A stretch of 64,000 nt of DNA from contig NZ_CP034909.1 of assembly GCF_008932245.1 (NCBI RefSeq), positions 868,001-932,000 of the forward strand, written 5' to 3'. Below, in pieces: positions 30,663 through 39,533 of this stretch. This DNA comes from Sinorhizobium alkalisoli. Its GTDB lineage: Bacteria > Pseudomonadota > Alphaproteobacteria > Rhizobiales > Rhizobiaceae. Position numbers and translations under genes: made by a program. The notes below the pieces were generated by a model. The model ran no database searches and was not told the origin of the DNA. It was given only the letters and a program-made list of their open reading frames with translations. The number at the start of each line of letters is the position of its first letter. The first letter of the stretch is position 1.

Positions 30663-32759
30663 ATGGGCATCATCGAAACATTCGTGCTGTCGGTCATTGC
30701 AACGATCGGCACGACGAGCGTGCTCGTCTCGAACATACTTTATCTTGGCCTCTATGCAGGCATCGGTCTCGGTGCCTCATATCTTGCTGGCCAGGTCTCG
30801 CGGTTGTTCGTGCAAAAGCCTTCCGTGCCGAAACCGGAAGACGGATCGTTCAACCTCAAGCAGAATGTCCCGTCTCTCCCGATCGTCTATGGCACAGTGA
30901 AGAAGGGCAGCGATTACGTCTTCCTCGAGGAGAAGAGCGGGACCGCCTATCATATCCTCGTCTGGTGCGGCCGGCGCATCAACAATTTCACGCAGCACTA
31001 TCTGCATGACGAAAAGGTTACGGTGAACGGCAGCGGCGTCGTGACGAGCCCGTCGCATTTTGGCTCGAACGTCACCATTCTGTCCCGGCGCGGCCTCAAT
31101 GCTGAGACTGCCTATGCGCCGGTTGTGTCTGCCTTTCCAACCATCTGGTCGAACAATCACCGCGGCGACGGCCTCGCGTCGGTGATGATGTCGTGCAGGA
31201 CGGTTTCGCAGAACGACTACCTAGATGTCTATCCGAGCCAAATGCCGGAGCATTCGGCGGCCGGAGAAGGCGCGCTTCTGTACGATCCGCGCAAGGATTC
31301 GACGCAAGCGGGCGGCTCGGGGTCGCATCGTTACGACAACCCGAACACCTGGGAATTTTCCCGCAATCTTGCGCTGATCCGCCTTGACCACCTGACCAAG
31401 CCCTATGGCGGTAAGCTCTCCTATGCCGACATGTACATGCCGGACTGGATGAATGCGGCAGATGTGTGCGACGAGCTCGTGACGAACCGCAGCAGCGCGA
31501 CGGAGCCGCGCTACCACGGCGGGATCTGGTTTCGGGCGAACAATGATGCAACGGAGGTCGGTCGGAACATAGACGAGGCTGCGGAGCTCGTCGTCTATGA
31601 GCGGCCGGACGGGCTGATCGGTGTTCATGCCGGCGAGTATGTCGCGCCGACGGTCCGCCTGACGCAATCGGACATCTTCGCGATCTCGGTCGACAAGAAC
31701 CGCCGCAAGGCAGCCACGGTGCTTGCCGTGCGCGGGCGCTACGTCAACCGGTCGAATGACTACGTGACCGAGGACGCCGCGCTCTACGGTGACCCCTATG
31801 GCATTGTGGATGACGACAGCGAGAGGACGCGGACTTTCGATAACATCTGCATCCAGTCGCACAATCATTGCCAGCGGAAACAAAAACTCACCTATACCCG
31901 GGCCAACGCAAGACGCGTGCAGATCACCGCGGATTATCGGGCGGCGAAGGGTGTTACCTATTCGCGGTTCGTCAGGGTGCACTGGCCGTCGCGAGGCCTT
32001 GCGGAAGCGATTATCGAGATCACCTCCGGCGTCACACGAGATCTTCGCAACATGCGGATCTCGTTCGCCGGCATCCTGGTCTCGTCCTCGCTCTACGATT
32101 TCAACGCGGCGACGGAAGAAGGTGAGCCTGGGGCCGTCATCGAGCCCGCGCCGGATTCCGGCGTCCCGATCCCGGTAAACTTCTCGGTCTCGATCGAAAC
32201 GGAAGTCGTTTCCGGCGGCAGCACGGCGGCTTACGGTCTTGCGACGTGGGACTTTGTCGACGACAGCCTCATCTACGAACTGGAATGGGAGCCGACGGAC
32301 GGATCCGAGCCGGCGCGTTCGGCTTTCTCGACGGCCGGCCAGATCGAAGTCCGCTCCTCCTACCTCGCGGACGGGAAGGAATACAAATTCCGTCTCAGGG
32401 CGTGGGGCGGCGGGTCGAAGAGTGCGTTTACGGCCTATCAGACGCTCACTGCGACGGCCGATCCGGTGGCGCCTGGGCCCGTTACAGGAGCTTCGCTGAC
32501 TGGCGGGGCGGGTGAGGCTGAGTTCGACTGGATGGCGCCGAATAGCGCCAACTACTTCGCCTCGAGGCTTTACCTCAACACTGTGAATGACTTCGCCACG
32601 GCAACGCTAGTCGCCACCGAATACGGCGCCGCGGCTGCCAACGACGCCCGCACTGTGACCGGCCTTTCCGCCGGCACCTATTATGGCTTCATCGAAGCGA
32701 TCAACTCTTCCGGCGTGGCCGCGACAGAAGTCGCGGCCGGATCAGCCATCGTCACCTGA
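30663..32759 (+). CDS. Central tail protein/host-specificity J-like
   Basis: This 698-residue protein starts with a hydrophobic N-terminus (I-I-E-T-F-V-L-S-V-I-A-T) and then L-P-I-V-Y-G-T-V-K-K-G near residue 75. The C-terminal third contains two fibronectin-like repeats (W-G-G-G-S-K-S-A-F, V-T-G-L-S-A-G-T-Y-Y-G-F). This matches tail-tip proteins that carry receptor-binding modules. It precedes the tail fibre gene by 67 bases. Confidence 0.85.
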   Translation: MGIIETFVLSVIATIGTTSVLVSNILYLGLYAGIGLGASYLAGQVSRLFVQKPSVPKPEDGSFNLKQNVPSLPIVYGTVKKGSDYVFLEEKSGTAYHILVWCGRRINNFTQHYLHDEKVTVNGSGVVTSPSHFGSNVTILSRRGLNAETAYAPVVSAFPTIWSNNHRGDGLASVMMSCRTVSQNDYLDVYPSQMPEHSAAGEGALLYDPRKDSTQAGGSGSHRYDNPNTWEFSRNLALIRLDHLTKPYGGKLSYADMYMPDWMNAADVCDELVTNRSSATEPRYHGGIWFRANNDATEVGRNIDEAAELVVYERPDGLIGVHAGEYVAPTVRLTQSDIFAISVDKNRRKAATVLAVRGRYVNRSNDYVTEDAALYGDPYGIVDDDSERTRTFDNICIQSHNHCQRKQKLTYTRANARRVQITADYRAAKGVTYSRFVRVHWPSRGLAEAIIEITSGVTRDLRNMRISFAGILVSSSLYDFNAATEEGEPGAVIEPAPDSGVPIPVNFSVSIETEVVSGGSTAAYGLATWDFVDDSLIYELEWEPTDGSEPARSAFSTAGQIEVRSSYLADGKEYKFRLRAWGGGSKSAFTAYQTLTATADPVAPGPVTGASLTGGAGEAEFDWMAPNSANYFASRLYLNTVNDFATATLVATEYGAAAANDARTVTGLSAGTYYGFIEAINSSGVAATEVAAGSAIVT

Positions 32760-32826
32760 CCAACTCCCAATCCAACCGTTCTCCACACCCTGCCGTCTCG
32801 GCCGGGCAATCCCGCTTGAGGTAAAC

Positions 32827-35559
32827 ATGGCCTTTTCTCCGAATGCGAACACCGTTTATCGCGACTATGAGGCAGACGGAATCCCGTCTTCAGGCGAGCA
32901 CGACCCGAAGAAGTCGGACATCCGCACGCTCCTCACGACGTACGAGACGATAATCGATGCATTCACCTCGAACGGCGGCCTGATCTATTCCAGCAAGGCG
33001 GCGCTCGATGCTGATCTCGCGCATGGCGCCAACACCATGGCCTGGGTGCTCGGCGATGCGACGGTTGCCAACAACGGCGTCTACCAGAAGCAGGGCGCTT
33101 CTGGCGCTGGCTCCTGGACACGCGTAGCCGATCTCCCGTTTTCCTTCATCATCGCTTCGGACGCCGGCGCCGGCACGGCGAACGCCATTCAGGCGACGAC
33201 GAGCATTCCGGTCAGCAGCTCGGCGCTGATCTGGATGAACATCTTCGAGGCAAATACGGCGTCGCCCGTGACCGTGTCCTTCAACGGAGGCTCGGCGCTG
33301 ACGATCAAGACGAACAGCGGCAATGATGTTGCGGCCGGCGGCCTGACTGCCGGAATGATCGTGCTCGGCATCGTGAGCGGTTCGACCTTCCGGCTGGTGA
33401 GCGACCAGGCGAGCGCGGCGGTTCTGGCGGCGTGCGAGGCGGCGCAGGCGGCGGCAGAAGCGGCGGCCTCGCAGGCGGCTGCTGCGGCGGCGTCTGTTGT
33501 GAACCTCATCTCGCTGGGCTGCGATGACACAGGGAGTGTCGATTGTTCGGCCATCCTTGACTCGGCCGAGCTAACCTACAAGCACATTATCATTCCTGAC
33601 GGCAATTTCCTGGTCGACGCGGACAGGATCTGGCGCAGCAGCGTCACCTATCATTGGGAAGGCGGCCTGTTGGTAAACGGCACAGGTAGGACCCAGACAT
33701 TTCTTGCGAACCTCGAAGCGCCGCCAACCGCGCACGTCTTCGGTGGCGAATTGACAGACGGAGCCTATACGCGCATCGGAAACGAACCTTACCAGTTTCG
33801 CTGGCGAGGAGGGCCGCAGATCAAGCATGCCACCGGACAATGGTTTGGTTCCAAGAACGATATCGTAGAGCTTACCGACGGCGCTGTTTCGGCCGCGGCT
33901 ACTACGTTCACCTCCGCTTCGGCAAACTTCACCTCTGCGGACATTGGCAAACTGATCTGCATCCATGGCGCCGGATCGTCCGGAAACAATCACGCGGCGA
34001 CAATCGCCAGCATAAACTCGCCAACGTCTGTCGAGCTCGCCAATGCGGCTGTCACCACCGTGTCGGGAGCCGAGTTCTTCTATGGGACGGACGACGAGGT
34101 AAGCCTCCACTGTGCTCAGTATTTCAACGGCACCATCTTCATGGTGGATGACTGTACCTATCTCACGGGGCGCCAAATTCAGCAGAGGAAAAGCCGTCAA
34201 CTGATGTTCGGGAATGGGGGCCGAGCCAGGTTAAAGTGTTCTGGCGCAAGCACACTCGGCGCTGTCGTCGGCGTCAGAGGAATACCTCCCGCAACCGCCT
34301 CTGGCGAGCCGCAGGAGTATGTAGAGGATGCCATCGTTGAGGGAATAATCATCGACGGATCGAAGGCTGTAAATGCGAACTGCTATGGGGCTGCCTTCCA
34401 CAAGCGAAGCGGCACGCGTCGATGCATCATGGTAGATGCCGGGCGGAAGGCGATCACACATCAATATTGGTGCATCGATCCCATTGCGGAGGACGACAAG
34501 ATACTGTCTGCTGTTAAGGAGGTCGGTAATACGACGGGCGCAATCTCTGTTGAGGGGCAGACGGCCGGTCTGAACTATACGAACGACGGCGGCTTCAATG
34601 GCGTCGCCGATATGCTCGGGGCGGATTGCGTTGGCGGGCATATCCGTGTCTCTACGATCGTCGAGAGCGACTACAATTACATTGTCCTTCAGCGCTGCAC
34701 CGGCGTTAGCGTCGATGTGGGGCGTTGCGGCGATACGATCGGCTCCGGTGGGCACATTGTCCTTGGCCAGTACGCCAAGAGCAATGAAATCAATGTGAAG
34801 AAGGCGGGGAATACTGAGCGTCGCTTCATCTTTTGTGACAGCAATTCCCAGGACAACGAGATCCATATAGATGCGGGTGACAATACCGGAACCGGGGCGG
34901 ACGGATATTCGGTCCGCGACCTGGGTAGCAGAAACCGCATTCATGCCAAATTCGATCATTCGAACACGGCTACGACCAACGGGCGCGCGGTGGAACTGGC
35001 TGGAGCCGATGGCGACATCGATCTTGACGTACGCTCATGTGACTCCACGACAGTTGTCGGGGGTGCCGGCACAGGTTACCGGTTATTGCCGACGATGCGC
35101 GTCAGAGCGACGGCGGCCCGCGCCGTACTATCCGGCGCTGCATGGAGGATCGGGGGCGACTATGAACCGACCGGGGCGACGGGGATCCAGCTCAATGGCG
35201 CAAACTCCATCGTCCTGCCTGGCACGAAGATAGGGGGCAACGGGAGCCAGCGCATCCTGGTCAGCTCCGGTGTTGCGGGCGCCATCGTTCCTGGCGGTAT
35301 CTTTTTGACCGGGACTGGCGCCTCTATTGACTGGGCAAACACTGCCGATCTGTGGTCCAGCGGTGTGAAGCATAGCAACGTAGGGGATACGAGCACGTAC
35401 CATTGCGTTCGGATGGGGAGCCTGATCGACGGCTCCTATGCTGGTGACCCAAATGGCGTGATTACCGGCACCTATGGCTCTACCATTCGCGACGGTCTCA
35501 ACGGGAACGTCTATCGCAAAACCAGCGCTAGTGGGAATACTGGCTGGACAGCTATGTGA
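32827..35559 (+). CDS. Tail fibre/tailspike protein
   Basis: This 910-residue protein starts at ATG 32827 after GAGG. The N-terminal 200 residues contain an Ala-rich coiled coil (A-C-E-A-A-Q-A-A-A-E-A-A-A-S-Q-A-A). The rest looks like a right-handed beta-helix (many G-x-I/V turns, for example G-D-T-I-G-S-G-G-H-I-V-L-G-Q), as in tailspikes that bind or cleave surface polysaccharide. Because hosts vary in surface polysaccharides, this gene is probably the main host-range determinant. Confidence 0.82.
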   Translation: MAFSPNANTVYRDYEADGIPSSGEHDPKKSDIRTLLTTYETIIDAFTSNGGLIYSSKAALDADLAHGANTMAWVLGDATVANNGVYQKQGASGAGSWTRVADLPFSFIIASDAGAGTANAIQATTSIPVSSSALIWMNIFEANTASPVTVSFNGGSALTIKTNSGNDVAAGGLTAGMIVLGIVSGSTFRLVSDQASAAVLAACEAAQAAAEAAASQAAAAAASVVNLISLGCDDTGSVDCSAILDSAELTYKHIIIPDGNFLVDADRIWRSSVTYHWEGGLLVNGTGRTQTFLANLEAPPTAHVFGGELTDGAYTRIGNEPYQFRWRGGPQIKHATGQWFGSKNDIVELTDGAVSAAATTFTSASANFTSADIGKLICIHGAGSSGNNHAATIASINSPTSVELANAAVTTVSGAEFFYGTDDEVSLHCAQYFNGTIFMVDDCTYLTGRQIQQRKSRQLMFGNGGRARLKCSGASTLGAVVGVRGIPPATASGEPQEYVEDAIVEGIIIDGSKAVNANCYGAAFHKRSGTRRCIMVDAGRKAITHQYWCIDPIAEDDKILSAVKEVGNTTGAISVEGQTAGLNYTNDGGFNGVADMLGADCVGGHIRVSTIVESDYNYIVLQRCTGVSVDVGRCGDTIGSGGHIVLGQYAKSNEINVKKAGNTERRFIFCDSNSQDNEIHIDAGDNTGTGADGYSVRDLGSRNRIHAKFDHSNTATTNGRAVELAGADGDIDLDVRSCDSTTVVGGAGTGYRLLPTMRVRATAARAVLSGAAWRIGGDYEPTGATGIQLNGANSIVLPGTKIGGNGSQRILVSSGVAGAIVPGGIFLTGTGASIDWANTADLWSSGVKHSNVGDTSTYHCVRMGSLIDGSYAGDPNGVITGTYGSTIRDGLNGNVYRKTSASGNTGWTAM

Positions 35560-35570
35560 GGAGAAGAAAA

Positions 35571-35756
35571 ATGGCTGAAGATCAAGTCGAAGTGCCGAGC
35601 GTGTCGATCCACGTTAGCCAAACGGGTCTCGTGCAAATCACCTTCAAGGGCGCAGTTGCTTCAATGGATGAGGCGTCCGGGGAGGCTGTGCTGTCGATCT
35701 CGGCTGTTCAACTGCAGGAACTCAAGGCAGCTATCCTTGAGTTCCTGCCTGAGTGA
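35571..35756 (+). CDS. Small hypothetical protein after the tail fibre
   Basis: The 61-residue protein starts at ATG 35571 with GGAG upstream. It is acidic and beta-then-helix (S-V-S-I-H-V-S-Q-T-G-L-V-Q-I-T-F, then V-Q-L-Q-E-L-K-A-A-I-L-E-F). It could be a fibre assembly partner. It converges on the glycosyltransferase gene one base away. Confidence 0.6.
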   Translation: MAEDQVEVPSVSIHVSQTGLVQITFKGAVASMDEASGEAVLSISAVQLQELKAAILEFLPE

Positions 35757-35757
35757 T

Positions 35758-37746
35758 TTAGAGGCGTTTGATAGCGCCCTTATCGAGAAGGCTTTGCATA
35801 TAGGCCTTCTCGCGATCGAAATCATGTTTGCCATCAGCCTTCGTCGTCACGTCGAAGTAGCGGCTAAGTGTCACCCGGTTGTCGGCGTAGAATTGGAAGC
35901 CGTGCACGTAAACCGTCGCGGCTTTTCCGTGCATGTCGCGGGCCCATTGAACGGCAACGATTCCCGTTGATGGCCACTGGTTTTCGGCTAGGTCGAAATC
36001 CATATCTAGGCGGAGGGCGTCGACATAGATCGAAGACTTTAGGACGTTCTCGGGTGGTGGAAGAACTTTGCATCCGCGGTCCTTGTCGAGGAGCCTGGCT
36101 TTAATCTTCTCGTAGTCATCGCGCATGTTGGCGCCGCACACGAAGACCTTTGATGCCGGAAGGGAGCTGAGCTCCTCGCTCGGCATGCAAGCCGGTGAAA
36201 TGAGAGCATAGTCCGTCTTCGATCCGATATGCTTTTCGAATCCTTTGATCCGAAAATTGTTGACCCGGATAACAACGTCGAAACCGTCAATTTTTTGGCC
36301 AAGTTCCCGCTCAAGGACCGAGGGAGCATTGCCCAGAACAACAACCTTGAGGTTCTCTGCTTTTGCCAGGAAAGGAATCGGGAAGTTCTTCTTGCGTGAG
36401 GCGCGGGCAAGCCGCCGCCTCTCGCGATAGTGTTCGATCTTAAGATCGGAAGCCAGCCGTCGCGTTATACCCTTTAAGGCGTCACGTTCCTTCAGAACGT
36501 GTTCTAGTCGTCGCCCCTTTCCGTCGAGGGTGGTTCTTTCCCGCTGAACTGCCCGCATCAGCTTCAGGAGTTTGCTCTGCTCCTCTTGAAGTTGGGCGAC
36601 GCGAGCGTCCAGGCTGTCGGCGTTCCTCTCTTCGTAGAGATCGACGACCTCTTGGTCGAAAATCGGCAAGTTGAACGGTATAGTATGTCTCGGCCTGAAG
36701 GCTCTATCACGGAAGCGTTCAACGCTGAAATTCTCAGCGATTGCGCGGAAGCGTTGCGGATCAGGCCTGAAAGCTTCGATACTCTCGCAAAGCTTGCGGC
36801 ACATGGCGTCGGGGTCTAGCGCCACAAATTCTCGCGGTAGCATCTCGTTAAAGCCGGTAGTGGCGAAAGCATAGGCCGGATGACCGGTCGCGAGCGCCTC
36901 GAACACGACTAGCGGACTCGGGTCGTCACGGGATGTGAGGACGAATATATCCACTTCTTTCAAAGCATCTTGAAAGTTCGGCGCGTGGCCCATCCATTTG
37001 ATCGCCTTCGGGTACGGGACGTTGAAATTTTTCGCTCGGTCCGTTGCCGCGTACCAGCGGAACTCCACCGGGCGCTTTGCGACCTTGGAGACCGTATTCG
37101 CTATATAGGAGAAAATATCGATGCCCTTGCGCTCATCAGGAACGCCGGCTCCCGCAATCACGATCGGAACCGTCTCTGGCTTGGGCTCAGCACGTGCATT
37201 GACTGCGAAGCTCTTCAGGTCAACCACCTCGTAGACAATCCGGAAGCTGTCTAACGAAAAACCGAACATCGTTGCCACGCTATGGAGGCACTGCGAGGTC
37301 GGGACCCAATTCATCACATGCAGGCATTGGAGGAGTTCGCGGCACCGCTTGAAGTTCTGCGCCTCGCGTTCGGCGAGGAAACGAAGGTTCCACGCCGTCT
37401 CGTGCCAGTAGATAGTGACTGGGATTGCCTTGGCGAACGCAGTCGACAGCGCCACGATGCTGCTGGGCAGCAGGAGAGACTGAAACCCGTTAAACAGAAA
37501 ATGAGGGTGCTGAACCTCCGCCAGCTGCTTTGTGAGGGACTTCTTGAAACTCTCTGCATCGTCAGTGACATTGCAATAGCCGGCCAGATCAGCAATTCGA
37601 TCTTCGCCAATGAATGCCTGGTATATGGATGCGCAAGGTGAAGTGTGCTTGTCTCGCGGGTGGTGCGACAGGAAGATGAAGTTGGGGATGAACCCCATAT
37701 CATCAGTCTCGACGCCGTCCTGAATGCGCCGCTGATCCATGTTCAT
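35758..37746 (-). CDS. Two-domain glycosyltransferase: GT4-like plus GT29 sialyltransferase-like
   Basis: The start is ATG 37746, about eight bases after AGGAAG. Residues to about 340 are a GT-B (family 4) transferase, with G-A-G-V-P-D-E-R-K-G-I-D and, near the end, the nucleotide-sugar-binding E-x7-E-like V-F-E-A-L-A-T-G. A coiled coil (A-R-V-A-Q-L-Q-E-E-Q-S-K-L-L-K) of about 70 residues follows. The C-terminus has V-V-V-L-G-N-A-P-S...G-F-D-V-V-I-R-V-N-N-F and S-T-G-I-V-A-V-Q-W-A, which resemble sialylmotifs of GT29. It is read against the late operon and is AT-richer, so it looks acquired. It probably modifies host surface glycans. Confidence 0.78.
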   Translation of the reverse strand: MNMDQRRIQDGVETDDMGFIPNFIFLSHHPRDKHTSPCASIYQAFIGEDRIADLAGYCNVTDDAESFKKSLTKQLAEVQHPHFLFNGFQSLLLPSSIVALSTAFAKAIPVTIYWHETAWNLRFLAEREAQNFKRCRELLQCLHVMNWVPTSQCLHSVATMFGFSLDSFRIVYEVVDLKSFAVNARAEPKPETVPIVIAGAGVPDERKGIDIFSYIANTVSKVAKRPVEFRWYAATDRAKNFNVPYPKAIKWMGHAPNFQDALKEVDIFVLTSRDDPSPLVVFEALATGHPAYAFATTGFNEMLPREFVALDPDAMCRKLCESIEAFRPDPQRFRAIAENFSVERFRDRAFRPRHTIPFNLPIFDQEVVDLYEERNADSLDARVAQLQEEQSKLLKLMRAVQRERTTLDGKGRRLEHVLKERDALKGITRRLASDLKIEHYRERRRLARASRKKNFPIPFLAKAENLKVVVLGNAPSVLERELGQKIDGFDVVIRVNNFRIKGFEKHIGSKTDYALISPACMPSEELSSLPASKVFVCGANMRDDYEKIKARLLDKDRGCKVLPPPENVLKSSIYVDALRLDMDFDLAENQWPSTGIVAVQWARDMHGKAATVYVHGFQFYADNRVTLSRYFDVTTKADGKHDFDREKAYMQSLLDKGAIKRL

Positions 37747-37791
37747 TGAAGGGCTTCCTATTCCGAGAGGTAGTCTTCTTGGGAGCACAGA

Positions 37792-37989
37792 CTACCAGTT
37801 GGCTTCGTATTGTTCCGAATCTTCCGGTTCCGGGAGTTGGTCATCCTCTTCCTCAACCTCTTTCGGCTCCCGGAGGGCAAAGAACGAAACTACAGCACCA
37901 ACAAGGAAGACGCAGCCCTTGGCTGCGTCGTATGGCAGAAAGTAAGAGATGCCGACGAGGGCAAAGGCGAGGCAAACAACGGTTCTCAT
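37792..37989 (-). CDS. Small two-helix membrane protein
   Basis: The 65-residue protein from ATG 37989 has two hydrophobic segments (V-V-C-L-A-F-A-L-V-G-I-S-Y-F-L and G-C-V-F-L-V-G-A-V-V-S-F-F-A-L) and a very acidic tail (E-E-E-D-D-Q-L-P-E-P-E-D). It precedes the glycosyltransferase on the same strand. Small membrane helpers with two helices accompany some phage serotype-conversion genes; that role is only inferred here. Confidence 0.5.
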   Translation of the reverse strand: MRTVVCLAFALVGISYFLPYDAAKGCVFLVGAVVSFFALREPKEVEEEDDQLPEPEDSEQYEANW

Positions 37990-38040
37990 AAGGCACAACC
38001 AGACTGAGGGCAATTAGCGTTAGGCGAAAACGCGATAAGG

Positions 38041-38220
38041 TCACTTTTCCTGGTCACATTGTGAACACTGTAGTCTGCGCTCCAATTCTAGGTCCACCGC
38101 GCTGTCGACACTTTTGAGCGCCTGCTCGATGATTCCACGGGCGGTATCAGGGTCGTCAGAGTATGCGTTCTCGGCTTGCGCTGCTCTTATCAAGCCCAAG
38201 ATGGCTTCACCAATCGTCAT
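38041..38220 (-). CDS. Small hypothetical protein
   Basis: This 59-residue frame starts at ATG 38220, overlapping the stop of the hydrolase gene by 4 bases (ATGA). It reads M-T-I-G-E-A-I-L-G-L-I-R-A-A-Q-A and ends C-S-Q-C-D-Q-E-K. It is helical, with a terminal C-x-x-C. The coupling supports it as real. Family unknown. Confidence 0.6.
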   Translation of the reverse strand: MTIGEAILGLIRAAQAENAYSDDPDTARGIIEQALKSVDSAVDLELERRLQCSQCDQEK

Positions 38221-39062
38221 TTTGCTGGCACTCCCTCATCTGCTGTTAGGCGCGACTTGATTTGGTCGATGTAACCGATCAGTTGTCTCTTAGTAGAATC
38301 GTGTCCCTGTAGGGCGTCGATATCCTCAGCGGCCATCGCGAGTGCGCGCTTTTGGCCGTATCGGAAATCATTAATTGCCACAGTGGCGGACCTATGGGCG
38401 CTTTTCTCATATTCCTGGGCAACAAGCGAGAACAACCGACATTCTTCAACATCATCTCCGGCGCCAACTGCATCGTGGATCACATGCTCGAGAAGGTTCA
38501 AGTCCGCCAGGGCGAACCCGGCCGGATGACCGGAATATGGGAGTGCCCAGAGTATGGTGCTCTGGTGCTCAGTTGCAATCGCCGTGCTGTGAGCGTTGTC
38601 CATGGAGTGCTTCGGGTCGAAAAAAATGTGCGCAGGAATGCTGCTGCTGGAAATACGGTGGCGCCATTCATTAATGGTAGCCAGTTCCGCCCTCCAACGC
38701 TTCTCGAACGGTGCAAGAACAGGATCAAGGGATATTTGAGGCGATATAGCAATGGACCTGGTTGCGCCAAACCTTTCAGCAAGCGCCACAGCGGCGAAGC
38801 CGCCCATACTTGATCCCATGACGATGCGATTGTCGAACCCGGAAATTAAAGGCATGACGGTTTGTATCGCTGCGTCAACGTCGGGGGTTTGGTACCAATG
38901 GTTGCGGAGTGCGACAAAGAACATCGCGCTGGTGCCTATGTGCTTCTCCCAAAGCGGTCGCGGTTGAACCGACGTCCAATTCGAGAACGTCACAGCAACG
39001 GTGTCGGTCGGGGCGCGGCGAAAGTGAACCTGCAAATCTCCACTCGAATAGACGCATTCCAT
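38217..39062 (-). CDS. Alpha/beta hydrolase of the surface-glycan cassette
   Basis: The start is ATG 39062, seven bases after AAGGGAG, giving 281 residues. The nucleophile elbow is G-S-S-M-G-G (around residue 85), preceded by I-V-M. Other hydrolase features are V-A-V-T-F-S-N-W and S-I-A-I-S-P-Q. The downstream acid and histidine are not obvious; G-H-P-A-G-F-A-L is a candidate histidine region. Esterase or deacetylase activity on surface glycans is inferred from the neighbours. Confidence 0.72.
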   Translation of the reverse strand: MECVYSSGDLQVHFRRAPTDTVAVTFSNWTSVQPRPLWEKHIGTSAMFFVALRNHWYQTPDVDAAIQTVMPLISGFDNRIVMGSSMGGFAAVALAERFGATRSIAISPQISLDPVLAPFEKRWRAELATINEWRHRISSSSIPAHIFFDPKHSMDNAHSTAIATEHQSTILWALPYSGHPAGFALADLNLLEHVIHDAVGAGDDVEECRLFSLVAQEYEKSAHRSATVAINDFRYGQKRALAMAAEDIDALQGHDSTKRQLIGYIDQIKSRLTADEGVPAK

Positions 39063-39149
39063 AAAATCGCTCCCTTTCATTCCCAACGGGTATTCTTCAA
39101 CCTGTTTTTTGCCTATGACTCAAGGCCGGTTGTCCAGGAGAGGGTGTTA

Positions 39150-39530
39150 ATGAACATAGACGAGCTTATCCGGCGTCTCGAGACAGCTCCGAAGCCAGAG
39201 CGTTCTCTCGATGGAGAGATTGCGCTGATGTTGGGGTGGAGGAGGCAGGCCGAGGAAGGCCAAGTCCAGGAAGGCGCGCAGAAGACAACTCGGTGGATCG
39301 TGCCCTCCGGCCAATCTCCGGGAACGGTTCCGTCTTTCACATCGTCGATCGGCGCAGCTGTGGAGTTGATGAACAGGATTTCACCCGCGGACGTGTGGGG
39401 GGTGAGTTTTGCCGAGGGCAAAGGCACTGCCGTCATCGGGGGTGGTCCATATTGTCATGGAGCCACACCGGCAATGGCGCTGTGCATCGCCGCGCTCAAA
39501 TTGAAGCGGTTCCGAGATCAGCGGCGATAG
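39150..39530 (+). CDS. Phage ABA-sandwich domain protein
   Basis: The 126-residue protein contains I-D-E-L-I-R-R-L-E-T-A and S-L-D-G-E-I-A-L-M-L-G at the N-terminus and A-T-P-A-M-A-L-C-I-A-A-L-K-L-K-R at the C-terminus, as in Phage_ABA_S domain proteins. They are common small phage accessory proteins of unknown role. It precedes the permease gene by 3 bases. Confidence 0.72.
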   Translation: MNIDELIRRLETAPKPERSLDGEIALMLGWRRQAEEGQVQEGAQKTTRWIVPSGQSPGTVPSFTSSIGAAVELMNRISPADVWGVSFAEGKGTAVIGGGPYCHGATPAMALCIAALKLKRFRDQRR

Positions 39531-39533
39531 GTC

